Assembly (NCBI GenBank): GCA_030667555.1
Contig: DAOUVR010000033.1
Location: 1 to 9,365 of the forward strand
Direction: 5' to 3'
Source of the DNA: Dehalococcoidia bacterium
GTDB taxonomy: Bacteria > Chloroflexota > Dehalococcoidia > E44-bin15
Length of the DNA stretch: 9,365 nucleotides
The notes below the pieces were generated by a model. It was not told the DNA's origin, searched no databases, and was given only the letters and a program-made list of their open reading frames with translations. Shown here in pieces: positions 1 through 5,691 of this stretch. Made by a program: the position numbers and the translations under genes. Within the stretch, counting starts at the first letter, position 1. Each line of letters opens with the position of its first letter.

Positions 1-186
1 AGGCTGCACCCCCAGGGCAATCATGATTTCCGAGAACATGGTAAAGGGATGATAGGCCAGCGGCGTACCCTCAGCCGCTGCGCTCAGCACCCCACCCAAC
101 CAGTTAGCTATGAGTCTCGGCCCAGGTTCCTGTGCTCCCTTAAGCAAATCATATACAGTTCGGTGTATTTGAAGATTATCGCTCAT
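1..186 (-). CDS. 2-hydroxyacyl-CoA dehydratase family, second-type (B) subunit, copy 1, N-terminal part only (B1)
   Basis: Only the first 62 codons are in the window; the gene continues past position 1. Its ATG at 186 overlaps the last 11 nt of the upstream A1 gene, with GGGAGAGGG just before it as a ribosome binding site, so the two are translationally coupled. The translation (MSDNLQIHRTVYDLL..., then NWLGGVLSA at 28-36 and FTMFSEIMIALGVQP at 48-62) aligns without gaps to the start of the B2 protein in the same window (NQFTIFSELMVAMDIQP there), with about half the residues identical. It is therefore the paralogous second subunit of a heterodimeric Fe-S dehydratase/reductase. The cysteines expected to bind the cluster lie beyond the window, so activity cannot be judged. 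The ORF is too short here to show up in a simple ORF scan. Confidence 0.85.
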   Translation of the reverse strand, partial: MSDNLQIHRTVYDLLKGAQEPGPRLIANWLGGVLSAAAEGTPLAYHPFTMFSEIMIALGVQP

Positions 187-1330
187 CAATCCCTCTCCCA
201 ATAGTCTCCAAGAAAGCCTGGACCCGGGTTCGCATCTGCCCAGCAGCGCCCATCAGGTATTCCCTCTCAAGCACCATGTACGGTGTGGGGCTGCTCTCCT
301 TTTTTATATCCCATTCCATCATGGCGCTCTCGCCCCCCCACGTATCACAATACTTCATCCGCTGAATGATGATCCCGTCAACTTTGAACTCCTTGGCCAA
401 ATCCATGAGGAACTCCTGCCTTCGCGGATGGTCGATCATGCGGGGACAGGAAACACGCTCGAGGTAACGCCTTGCCATAGCAGATATCGGATCGGCATCC
501 TCATCAACCAGGTCCCAGAAGTCTCTGACCCCAAAACACATAAAGTCGGTGACCACCAGCCCGCCAAGGTCTTCGATCAACTTAACATACTCAGGGTCCT
601 CAAGCTCGCCACCGCCGAGCAACAAACGGGCTCTATAGTCAGAAAAACCGTCTCGCCCCCTGAGTTCTTCCAGCACTTTCTTCAGTAGCTGGTTGAATTC
701 TTCCACCGGCATCGACGTGCTGGCGATAAGAATCTCTAAGACTTCGGTGCCACTAATAGGTGGCGCATCCTGTTTCCTCATTTCATAAAGGCTCATAAGG
801 AGTCTGCGTTTCTCATTGTAGAGTTCGATACTGCGGCGCAGTGCCTCATCCGTGATGGTCACCTGGAAGTCATCCTCCAGACTCCGCACGAACCTCTTTA
901 ATCCACCTGCCAGCCATTCCTCAGTCTCCCCATCAGCCTTCATTGGAATGCTTAAAAAGTGAAAATAGAAGGGAGGCGCGGAGGGTTGGACCTTGCCTGC
1001 TTTCCAGATATCGTACAGGCGTCGCACGTGATCGCAACTATAGAAGGCAACAAGCCCATCAAGAAACTTGTACTCTCCCCTCATTGCCTGGTCAAGCGAG
1101 TGGCGACAAAACGTACACATCGTACGATACGTGTACACATCCCCCAGGTCCGAATTTGTGCTGCCGGTGGCCCTCATCCGATAAGGGAACATGCCGGCAG
1201 CATGGATAATCTCTGCCGGAACATAGGTACAGTAGTAGCCCACAACCTTACCGCCCTTTTCCCTCCACCGCTCGATATAGGGATTTGTAAGGGTCGCAGC
1301 CGGCTGTCTCAATTCCTCCAATGCTGTCAT
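176..1330 (-). CDS. 2-hydroxyacyl-CoA dehydratase / benzoyl-CoA reductase family A subunit, copy 1 (A1)
   Basis: 384 aa, soluble. Family members (HgdAB, FldBC, HadBC, and BcrBC/BzdNO of benzoyl-CoA reductase) form heterodimers whose subunits carry [4Fe-4S] clusters and perform one-electron radical chemistry on CoA thioesters after an ATP-driven activator injects an electron. Visible signature: GYYCTYVPAEIIHAAG (31-46), CTFCRHSLDQ with C72 and C75, SCDHVRRLYDIW with C99, DFMCFGVRDFW (262-272), SCPRM with C295, YCD with C328, and the C-terminal block GQMRTRVQAFLETIG (364-378). C75, C99 and C328 are the best candidates for cluster ligands by position (inference). The start is set at ATG 1330, preceded by GGAGGAGG, because it matches the A2 paralogue start; a 28-residue in-frame extension to 1414 has no counterpart in A2 and would begin close to the predicted transcription start. 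It overlaps B1 by 11 nt. The substrate cannot be told from sequence. Confidence 0.9.
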   Translation of the reverse strand: MTALEELRQPAATLTNPYIERWREKGGKVVGYYCTYVPAEIIHAAGMFPYRMRATGSTNSDLGDVYTYRTMCTFCRHSLDQAMRGEYKFLDGLVAFYSCDHVRRLYDIWKAGKVQPSAPPFYFHFLSIPMKADGETEEWLAGGLKRFVRSLEDDFQVTITDEALRRSIELYNEKRRLLMSLYEMRKQDAPPISGTEVLEILIASTSMPVEEFNQLLKKVLEELRGRDGFSDYRARLLLGGGELEDPEYVKLIEDLGGLVVTDFMCFGVRDFWDLVDEDADPISAMARRYLERVSCPRMIDHPRRQEFLMDLAKEFKVDGIIIQRMKYCDTWGGESAMMEWDIKKESSPTPYMVLEREYLMGAAGQMRTRVQAFLETIGRGIDER

Positions 1331-1416
1331 ACGTGTCTTCCTCCTCCATTTTGGGATTGATTGGTGAAAACTCGATGTCCCCACAAGAGAACAACAGGTG
1401 AAAACCGCACCCAACT

Positions 1417-1446
1417 ATTGTATCATCCATTCTCAAACATGGTCAA
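1417..1446 (-). promoter_or_regulatory. Predicted sigma-70-type promoter for the A1-B1 pair
   Basis: Read on the minus strand, TTGACC (1446-1441) is followed after 18 nt by TACAAT (1422-1417); each hexamer matches five of six consensus bases. The start of transcription would be near 1410, giving a leader of about 80 nt before the ATG at 1330. The related region upstream of A2 keeps the same order of sequence blocks but with the hexamers 25 nt apart. This suggests pair 1 has its own promoter rather than relying on read-through across the 580-bp gap. Confidence 0.5.
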
Positions 1447-1456
1447 ATCTATAGAT
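1447..1456. promoter_or_regulatory. 10-bp perfect palindrome next to the A1 -35 element
   Basis: ATCTATAGAT is a perfect palindrome directly abutting the predicted -35 hexamer of the A1 promoter on its upstream side. The position fits a regulator site, but the sequence is AT-rich, so chance is a serious alternative. It does not match the dyads near the rrf2 promoter. Confidence 0.25.
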
Positions 1457-1486
1457 AATTCTTAGTAATTATGTATTATATTTAGT

Positions 1487-1508
1487 TATTCTATATAGTA
1501 TTAGAATA
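1487..1508. repeat. AT-rich inverted repeat, 7-bp arms
   Basis: TATTCTA (1487-1493) and TAGAATA (1502-1508) form a perfect dyad around an 8-nt spacer, about 45 bp upstream of the A1 promoter -35 element. The surrounding stretch 1440-1510 is much more AT-rich than the neighbouring genes, as is common for regulatory DNA. It could be an operator or chance symmetry in AT-rich sequence. Confidence 0.3.
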
Positions 1509-1510
1509 TC

Positions 1511-1556
1511 CATTGGGGAATCCCTTACGGCGGGACCCCATTAGTGTCCCCCAATG
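1511..1556. repeat. GC-rich inverted repeat with nested hairpin
   Basis: CATTGGGG (1511-1518) and CCCCAATG (1549-1556) are perfect 8-bp inverted arms around 30 nt. Inside is a competing fold: GGGG (1515-1518) with CCCC (1536-1539), plus TCCC (1521-1524) with GGGA (1532-1535), enclosing TTACGGC. There is no T-run after it on either strand, so it is not a typical intrinsic terminator. It could be a small mobile-element remnant, a processing or stabilising hairpin at the end of the B2 transcript, or a regulatory site. No flanking target duplication was seen. Confidence 0.4.
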
Positions 1557-1911
1557 CCGCGAAGCAGTTACCGATATCTGTGGATGTGCGGGCAGGAAAG
1601 TACGAAGGGTACTGAGCCTATAGATCGAATTTCCTGGCCATTGCAACAACGGCCAAAATCCCACGAGAAGCATATTCAAGATCGTATAGCAGCTTGCCAG
1701 CCATGTCATATTGAGTTATGTCTTAGTCTTCGGGTACAAGCCCCACGACCTGCAATCTCACTCGTCAAGCAACCGATCGTCGCCGCAAAAAACTTTAGCG
1801 CCGAGCCTTCCTCATTGCCACAAGCCGACCCCGAATCACCCCTGGCGTAGGACCTTTGCAGCCCAAATCAGTAGAAGGTGATAAATTCACTGAACAATTG
1901 GGATAGCATCT
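1557..1911. other. Gene-free spacer between the two dehydratase pairs
   Basis: About 355 bp between the inverted repeat at 1511-1556 and the B2 stop codon. Open frames exist on both strands (1554-1850 plus, 98 codons; 1709-1491 minus, 72 codons), but their translations show no motif, no family resemblance and no clear ribosome binding site, so they are not called as genes. There is no clean hairpin-plus-T-tract after B2. The stretch may be decayed coding DNA or an insertion scar between the duplicated units; nothing recognisable remains. Confidence 0.5.
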
Positions 1912-3141
1912 TCATTTGAAAACGACCGTGGTGAGAAACTGCTCTATCCTCGCTCGAGATTCTTCAGCAGATGTTAACCTCGGATCAAATAGATCAACGT
2001 CATACACCATTACTGGAATTCCTCGCTCGCGAGCAATATCCCTGAACAGGCCATAGCATCCCCTGAGCCATTTACACCCAGGATGACTTGCGAGGATGAC
2101 ACAATCCCCTTTCCACTGGTCAACCGCATGCAGGCAGTCATCGATCCAAAGTTCGGAAGCGCCCCGGCCCTGTTTTCCCATAGGGCTCTGCAGCCCCCTC
2201 TGCGCCAGCCCTCTGATAATAGTTTCCGGTGAAGTGGTATCTATTGGCTCGGCGTTGTAATAGCCAACCAGACCCACCGGAATCACTGCTCCTATTTCTG
2301 CCATCCACGGGGTCAACCCGCCATCCCAAAATACAGGATAATAGAACCAGATTACCCTCGCCTTTTCTTCTGCGACTGCCGTTTCTTGCTTATCCAGTCT
2401 TGCTATCAAGTCATCCCGGCTGGCTTTCACCGCCGCAGTGGCTGCGGGAAGCCCGAGCGAGGTCAGGCCCGCCAGATAGCCAGACGTGAAAGGGCCGTTC
2501 AGCGGCAGAGGTTGTAGTTTCAGCAGTTCTACCCCTTCAAGCCAGTAGTCGATGCAGCGGTTACTCTCCTCCACCACCTCCGTGAGCCGGTCATAGTCCA
2601 TTTTCTTCCCGGTATTCTCCTCGAGGAAGGAAATAAGCCCTCTGAACTGGTTTGTCCAGTAATCCATGGCCTCCTTTTCATCCATCCAATAGGGACAGTC
2701 CAGGAAGTATGTTGGAGCACCGGTGAGATACCCTAAAGTCTGGTAGGTTATTTTGGAGTTGTCACAGGGAAAAGTCGGCAGCACAACCATGCTCGGCGGC
2801 GGTATCTTGTCCAGCATTATGTCCCCGATTATCGCCTTATTGGCAGAACACAGTTCAGGATGAATGCCGGCATCCTGAGCAGCATCGATGCTCTCACAAC
2901 AGGCATTTGGATTCAACTGCAACGACACTACCTGCCATAGCTCTGGGGAGAGAGGCTGTATGTCCATGGCAACCATGAGTTCGGAGAATATGGTAAACTG
3001 ATTAAACAGTATAGGCTTCCCCTCATCTACGGCACTGAAGACCCCCCCTAACCAGTCCGCCATCATTTTCATGAGTGGTTGTTCCTCCAGTGTCTTGATC
3101 ACATCATATAGTCCGCGGTGAACCTGATACTTCTGTTCCAT
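1912..3141 (-). CDS. 2-hydroxyacyl-CoA dehydratase / benzoyl-CoA reductase family second-type (B) subunit, copy 2 (B2)
   Basis: 409 aa, soluble partner of A2. Family features: an N-terminal region with NQFTIFSELM (47-56); ELCSANKAIIGD with C98; FPCDNSKITYQTLGY with C126, the usual CD motif; ASHPGCKWLRGCYGLFRD (351-368) with C356, resembling the family's GCK motif; and an ending GIPVMVYDVDLFDPR (374-388) followed by SRARIEQFL (395-403), the typical D-x-D...D-x-R plus helix that closes this fold. C98, C126 and C356 are the likely cluster ligands (inference). The start is ATG 3141 with GGGAGG upstream. A longer in-frame form from 3204 would read back through the end of A2 and is rejected. The gene begins 4 nt after the A2 stop, so both are surely co-transcribed and probably form one heterodimer. 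Length is normal for the family. Confidence 0.9.
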   Translation of the reverse strand: MEQKYQVHRGLYDVIKTLEEQPLMKMMADWLGGVFSAVDEGKPILFNQFTIFSELMVAMDIQPLSPELWQVVSLQLNPNACCESIDAAQDAGIHPELCSANKAIIGDIMLDKIPPPSMVVLPTFPCDNSKITYQTLGYLTGAPTYFLDCPYWMDEKEAMDYWTNQFRGLISFLEENTGKKMDYDRLTEVVEESNRCIDYWLEGVELLKLQPLPLNGPFTSGYLAGLTSLGLPAATAAVKASRDDLIARLDKQETAVAEEKARVIWFYYPVFWDGGLTPWMAEIGAVIPVGLVGYYNAEPIDTTSPETIIRGLAQRGLQSPMGKQGRGASELWIDDCLHAVDQWKGDCVILASHPGCKWLRGCYGLFRDIARERGIPVMVYDVDLFDPRLTSAEESRARIEQFLTTVVFK

Positions 3142-3145
3142 TGCA

Positions 3146-4279
3146 TTACCTCCCAATAGTCTCCAGAAACGCCTGAACCCTGGTTCGCATCTGCCCAACG
3201 GCACTCATCATGTATTCCCTTTCCAAGACCATACACGGGACGCCATCTTTCTTCGCCTCCCATTGAGTCCTGGCGCCCTCGCATCCCCAGTTATCGCAAT
3301 ACATCAGCCGCTGAACGATAATTCCGTCTGCTTTAAAGTCCTTTACCAAATCTTTTACGAACTTATCCCTTTCGGGATAGTCAACCATGCGGGGACAGGA
3401 AATACGCTGGATGTAACGCTTGGCCAAGGCCGCTACTGGCTCGGAATCCTCGTCAGCCAGGTCCCAGAAATCCCTGGTCCCGTAACACAGAAAGTCGCTG
3501 ACCACCAGCCCGCCAAGGCCTTCAATCAATCCTATATACGCGGGATTATCAAGCTCACCACCACCCAGCAGCAGCCGGGCTTTATACTCCGAAAAACCAT
3601 CCCGTTCACCGAGTTCATCCAGCACTCGCCTCAGGATCTGGTTAAATTCTTCCGTCGGCATTGCCGTACTGGCGATAAGAATCGCCAAGGCTTCGGCGCC
3701 GTTGATCGGAGGCGCTTCCTTCTTCCTCAGCTCATAGAGGCTCTTAAGTAGTCTGCGCTTCTCGTTGTAAGTTCTTATGCTCTGGCGCAACGCCTCATCG
3801 GTGATTTTTACCTCGAAGTGGCTCTCCAGGCTCTGCTTAAACCTGTCTATTTCACCCACCATCCACTCCACCGCCAGATCATCAACCTTAAACGGTATGC
3901 TGAGACAACGGAGGTAATAAGGTGAGTGAGGGAGATCGATTTTGCCATAGCGCCACGCATCGAACATACGGCGAATATGGTCACAACTGAAGAGAGCAAC
4001 AAGTCCATCAAGAAACTTGTATTCCCCCCTCATTGCCTGGTCAAGGGAGTGGCGACAAAAGGTGCAGGTTATATGGGAGGCATAAATATCCCCCAGTTCG
4101 GTACTGGTACTCCCTGTAGCTCTCATTCGATAAGGGAGAATACCAGCAGCGTGAATGACCTCCACTGGAACATACGTGCAGAAGTAGCCAATAACCTTAC
4201 CACCTTTTTCCTTCCAGCGCTCAATGTAGGAATTTTTGAGGGACGCAGCCGGTTTAGTCAGTTCGTCTAATGCTGTCAT
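3146..4279 (-). CDS. 2-hydroxyacyl-CoA dehydratase / benzoyl-CoA reductase family A subunit, copy 2 (A2)
   Basis: 377 aa, soluble; about two thirds identical to A1 by eye over nearly the whole length. It keeps every block: GYFCTYVPVEVIHAAG (31-46), CTFCRHSLDQ (C72, C75), SCDHIRR (C99), DFLCYGTRDFW (262-272), SCPRM (C295), YCD (C328) and GQMRTRVQAFLETIG. It has extra cysteines at 125, 333 and 349 that A1 lacks, and lacks A1's C-terminal GIDER tail. The start at 4279 is secure: AAGGAGGTGG sits at ideal spacing and the N-terminus matches A1. It is the first gene of the A2-B2 pair, 108 bp downstream of rrf2 on the same strand. The least conserved part between A1 and A2 is residues 105-155, the likeliest place for a substrate or partner difference (inference). 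Substrate unknown. Confidence 0.9.
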   Translation of the reverse strand: MTALDELTKPAASLKNSYIERWKEKGGKVIGYFCTYVPVEVIHAAGILPYRMRATGSTSTELGDIYASHITCTFCRHSLDQAMRGEYKFLDGLVALFSCDHIRRMFDAWRYGKIDLPHSPYYLRCLSIPFKVDDLAVEWMVGEIDRFKQSLESHFEVKITDEALRQSIRTYNEKRRLLKSLYELRKKEAPPINGAEALAILIASTAMPTEEFNQILRRVLDELGERDGFSEYKARLLLGGGELDNPAYIGLIEGLGGLVVSDFLCYGTRDFWDLADEDSEPVAALAKRYIQRISCPRMVDYPERDKFVKDLVKDFKADGIIVQRLMYCDNWGCEGARTQWEAKKDGVPCMVLEREYMMSAVGQMRTRVQAFLETIGR

Positions 4280-4387
4280 TGGTGTCCACCTCCTTAATTT
4301 TGGGTTGATTATGGAAAATTGAGCATAAGCCGCACACTATAGGATCTTTTCCTTCTCAAAACCTATGTTCAACCGGCGTCGGCTGGG
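4280..4387 (-). promoter_or_regulatory. Leader region of A2, homologous to the A1 leader
   Basis: Read towards A2, this spacer contains TTGAAC (4372-4367), TTTTGAGAA, TATAGT (4341-4336), TGCGG, then TTTTGGG-like sequence and the ribosome site AAGGAGGTGG. The same blocks occur in the same order upstream of A1, so the duplication took in the leader. The two hexamers are 25 nt apart here against 18 nt upstream of A1, too far for a normal sigma-70 promoter. A2 may thus depend on read-through from rrf2 or on another start. A weak stem, CAGCCG with CGGTTG around ACGC (4385-4370), follows the rrf2 stop but lacks a proper T-tract. Confidence 0.4.
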
Positions 4388-4819
4388 CTAGCCGCTGTGT
4401 TTACTACAGAGTTCCTTGCTACGTTCAGCTAGATAGGCCAATGAGCAGTTTTCCAGCGTTTCGAGCAGCTTCTCTTCGGCCTCTAACCAAACATCGTAGA
4501 TAGGGCAGGTGCTCTCCCGCGGACACTTGCCAGGCTGGATCAAACAGTCATTCAGTAAAACCGGGCCCTCTATGGTTTCTACGATTTGGCGCAGGTTAAT
4601 ATCAGCCGCTGGCCGGGCAAGCCTCACGCCCCCGTAGGCACCTCGATGAGCCTCTAATAACCCACCTTTCGCCAGGCGTTGAACGATTTTGGTCAAGAAG
4701 ACCTGCGGGATATCCTGACGTGTGGCAACTTCACGCGTTATTGCTACCCCACCGTTAGCCACGGTGGCGATATCAATCATGGCTCTCACAGCATAGCCTG
4801 CGCCTCTACTAAGTATCAT
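4388..4819 (-). CDS. Rrf2-family transcriptional regulator with a three-cysteine Fe-S-type cluster motif
   Basis: 143 aa, normal length for Rrf2 proteins, which are dimeric winged-helix repressors or activators sensing Fe-S status, NO, redox state or cysteine supply. The N-terminus MILSRGAGYAVRAMIDIA is the classic first helix. ITREVATRQDIPQVFLTKIVQRLAKGGLLEAHRGAYGGVRLAR (27-69) is the helix-turn-helix and wing, ending in the characteristic GGxxLAR-like block. C92, C99 and C105 (C-x6-C-x5-C) match the IscR/NsrR-type spacing for a [2Fe-2S] or [4Fe-4S] cluster; C125 and C138 are extra. The start at 4819 fits the family N-terminus, although the only Shine-Dalgarno-like sequence (AAGAGGA) nearly touches the ATG, suggesting weak translation. 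It lies upstream of the A2-B2 genes on the same strand, making it a candidate local regulator of these Fe-S enzymes. The ligand and targets cannot be named. Confidence 0.92.
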   Translation of the reverse strand: MILSRGAGYAVRAMIDIATVANGGVAITREVATRQDIPQVFLTKIVQRLAKGGLLEAHRGAYGGVRLARPAADINLRQIVETIEGPVLLNDCLIQPGKCPRESTCPIYDVWLEAEEKLLETLENCSLAYLAERSKELCSKHSG

Positions 4820-4842
4820 TCCTCTTATTTATCTTATGGACT

Positions 4843-4856
4843 AATAAGACCTTATT
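4843..4856. promoter_or_regulatory. Candidate operator at the rrf2 transcription start
   Basis: AATAAG and CTTATT (6-bp arms, 2-nt spacer) form a perfect dyad covering the predicted rrf2 transcription start near 4853. A second half-site overlaps: CTTAT at 4833-4837 pairs with ATAAG at 4844-4848. Many Rrf2 proteins repress their own gene from such a position. The motif does not match a published Rrf2-family consensus that I can recall with confidence, and no copy is seen upstream of A1 or A2. Confidence 0.4.
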
Positions 4857-4860
4857 TGTC

Positions 4861-4889
4861 ATATTATTATAAAATAATAATCTTGTCAA
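4861..4889 (-). promoter_or_regulatory. Predicted sigma-70-type promoter of rrf2
   Basis: On the minus strand, perfect TTGACA (4889-4884) is followed after 17 nt by TAATAT (4866-4861). The spacer and -10 region contain an 8+3+8 perfect inverted repeat, ATTATTAT (4863-4870) and ATAATAAT (4874-4881). It is placed to act as a second operator between the promoter elements, although low complexity makes chance possible. The predicted leader is about 35 nt. The 160 bp from here to the divergent sua5 promoter contain no gene, only a short CAAGG-AG-CCTTG dyad at 4979-4990. Confidence 0.6.
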
Positions 4890-5049
4890 TGGCCTGTGCT
4901 CGTCCAACACATGAGTAGCATATTTGCCCCCCCGAGCAAAGCGACACCGCTCGCCACTCCGAGCCGAAGCCCTCACCACAAGGAGCCTTGGGCTATCCCT
5001 CTCGTAGAAAGGTTTTAAGCCAAGCCCTCAGCCAAAACACTGCCCACTG

Positions 5050-5058
5050 TGGTATACT
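5050..5058 (+). promoter_or_regulatory. Predicted extended -10 promoter of the sua5-rpiB-dxs cluster
   Basis: TGGTATACT contains TATACT (5053-5058, five of six consensus bases) with the TG of an extended -10 element. No convincing -35 hexamer lies 16-18 nt upstream. Transcription would begin near 5065, only a few bases before the GTG start codon at 5068. Confidence 0.45.
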
Positions 5059-5067
5059 TGAGTCAAG

Positions 5068-5676
5068 GTGGATGGTCAGATTCAGCAGGCCATCGAGACC
5101 CTCACGAGTGGGGGCATTGTTGCCTACCCCACAGATACCGTCTACGGGTTGGGCGCTAGTGCCCTTGATGATGGTGCTGTGGCAAAGGTCTACGAAGCTA
5201 AGGGCAGACCTCGCCATCTCGCTCTCCCGTTGCTCCTTAGCTGTGTATCCCAGATAGCAGCAGTAGCCACGGATGTCCCCGAAATAGCATGGCGCCTGGC
5301 TGAGCGTTTTCTACCCGGCGGGTTAACACTTGTTTTACATAAAGCCCCCACAGTATCGAGCATCATCACTGGCGGGAGCGACAAGATTGCTTTACGAGTG
5401 CCAAATCACCCCGTCCCAATAGCCATTATCGAGGGCTTAGGCGCCCCAATCACCGGGACGAGTGCCAACCTCAGCGGCCGCCCTAGTCCAATCACGCCAC
5501 AGGAGGTTCGTCGCCAACTGGGAGATAGGGTGGACCTTATTATTGATGGCGGCAGATGTCCTGGAGGGATGGATTCCACTGTGGTCGATCTCACTGAGGA
5601 AGTGCCAAAGATGCTGAGACAGGGGGTCGTAAGACGTGAGGAGATCGAGCACGTTTGTGGCATAAAGATGCGTTAG
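5068..5676 (+). CDS. tsaC: L-threonylcarbamoyladenylate synthase (TsaC/Sua5/YrdC family)
   Basis: 202 aa, cytoplasmic, single YrdC domain without the extra C-terminal Sua5 domain. It makes threonylcarbamoyl-AMP from threonine, bicarbonate and ATP, the first step of t6A37 modification of ANN-decoding tRNAs. Motifs in order: GGIVAYPTDTVYGLGASA (15-32), VYEAKGRP (41-48), PGGLTLVLHK (83-92), DKIALRVPNHPVP (105-117), TSANLSGRP (131-139) and STVVDLT (170-176). The start is GTG 5068: an in-frame TGA at 5059 blocks any earlier start, and later starts would cut into the first conserved strand. The ATG at 5072 is out of frame. No ribosome binding site fits before this GTG, which suggests leaderless translation. 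It is followed after 15 nt by rpiB; sua5-rpiB adjacency is common in bacteria. Confidence 0.95.
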   Translation: MDGQIQQAIETLTSGGIVAYPTDTVYGLGASALDDGAVAKVYEAKGRPRHLALPLLLSCVSQIAAVATDVPEIAWRLAERFLPGGLTLVLHKAPTVSSIITGGSDKIALRVPNHPVPIAIIEGLGAPITGTSANLSGRPSPITPQEVRRQLGDRVDLIIDGGRCPGGMDSTVVDLTEEVPKMLRQGVVRREEIEHVCGIKMR

Positions 5677-5691
5677 AAGGAGGTGGGGAAT

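Noticed and set aside
1331..1414. 28-residue N-terminal extension of A1 from a start at 1414
   Set aside because: The A2 paralogue lacks it, a strong GGAGGAGG site sits before ATG 1330, and the predicted transcription start lies near 1410.
1491..1850. Open frames of 98 codons (plus) and 72 codons (minus) in the spacer
   Set aside because: No recognisable motif, no good ribosome site, and no family resemblance; more likely chance frames.
3142..3204. 21-residue N-terminal extension of B2 from a start at 3204
   Set aside because: It would read through the end of A2 in another frame; ATG 3141 has a good ribosome site and matches the B1 start.
3263..4270. Long plus-strand open frames antisense to A2 (162 and 114 codons)
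   Set aside because: They lie wholly inside a well-supported gene, and similar antisense frames occur in A1, as expected from its shared codon pattern.
4370..4385. Weak hairpin after rrf2 as an intrinsic terminator
   Set aside because: Six pairs including a G-U and no T-tract directly after it; not strong enough to call.
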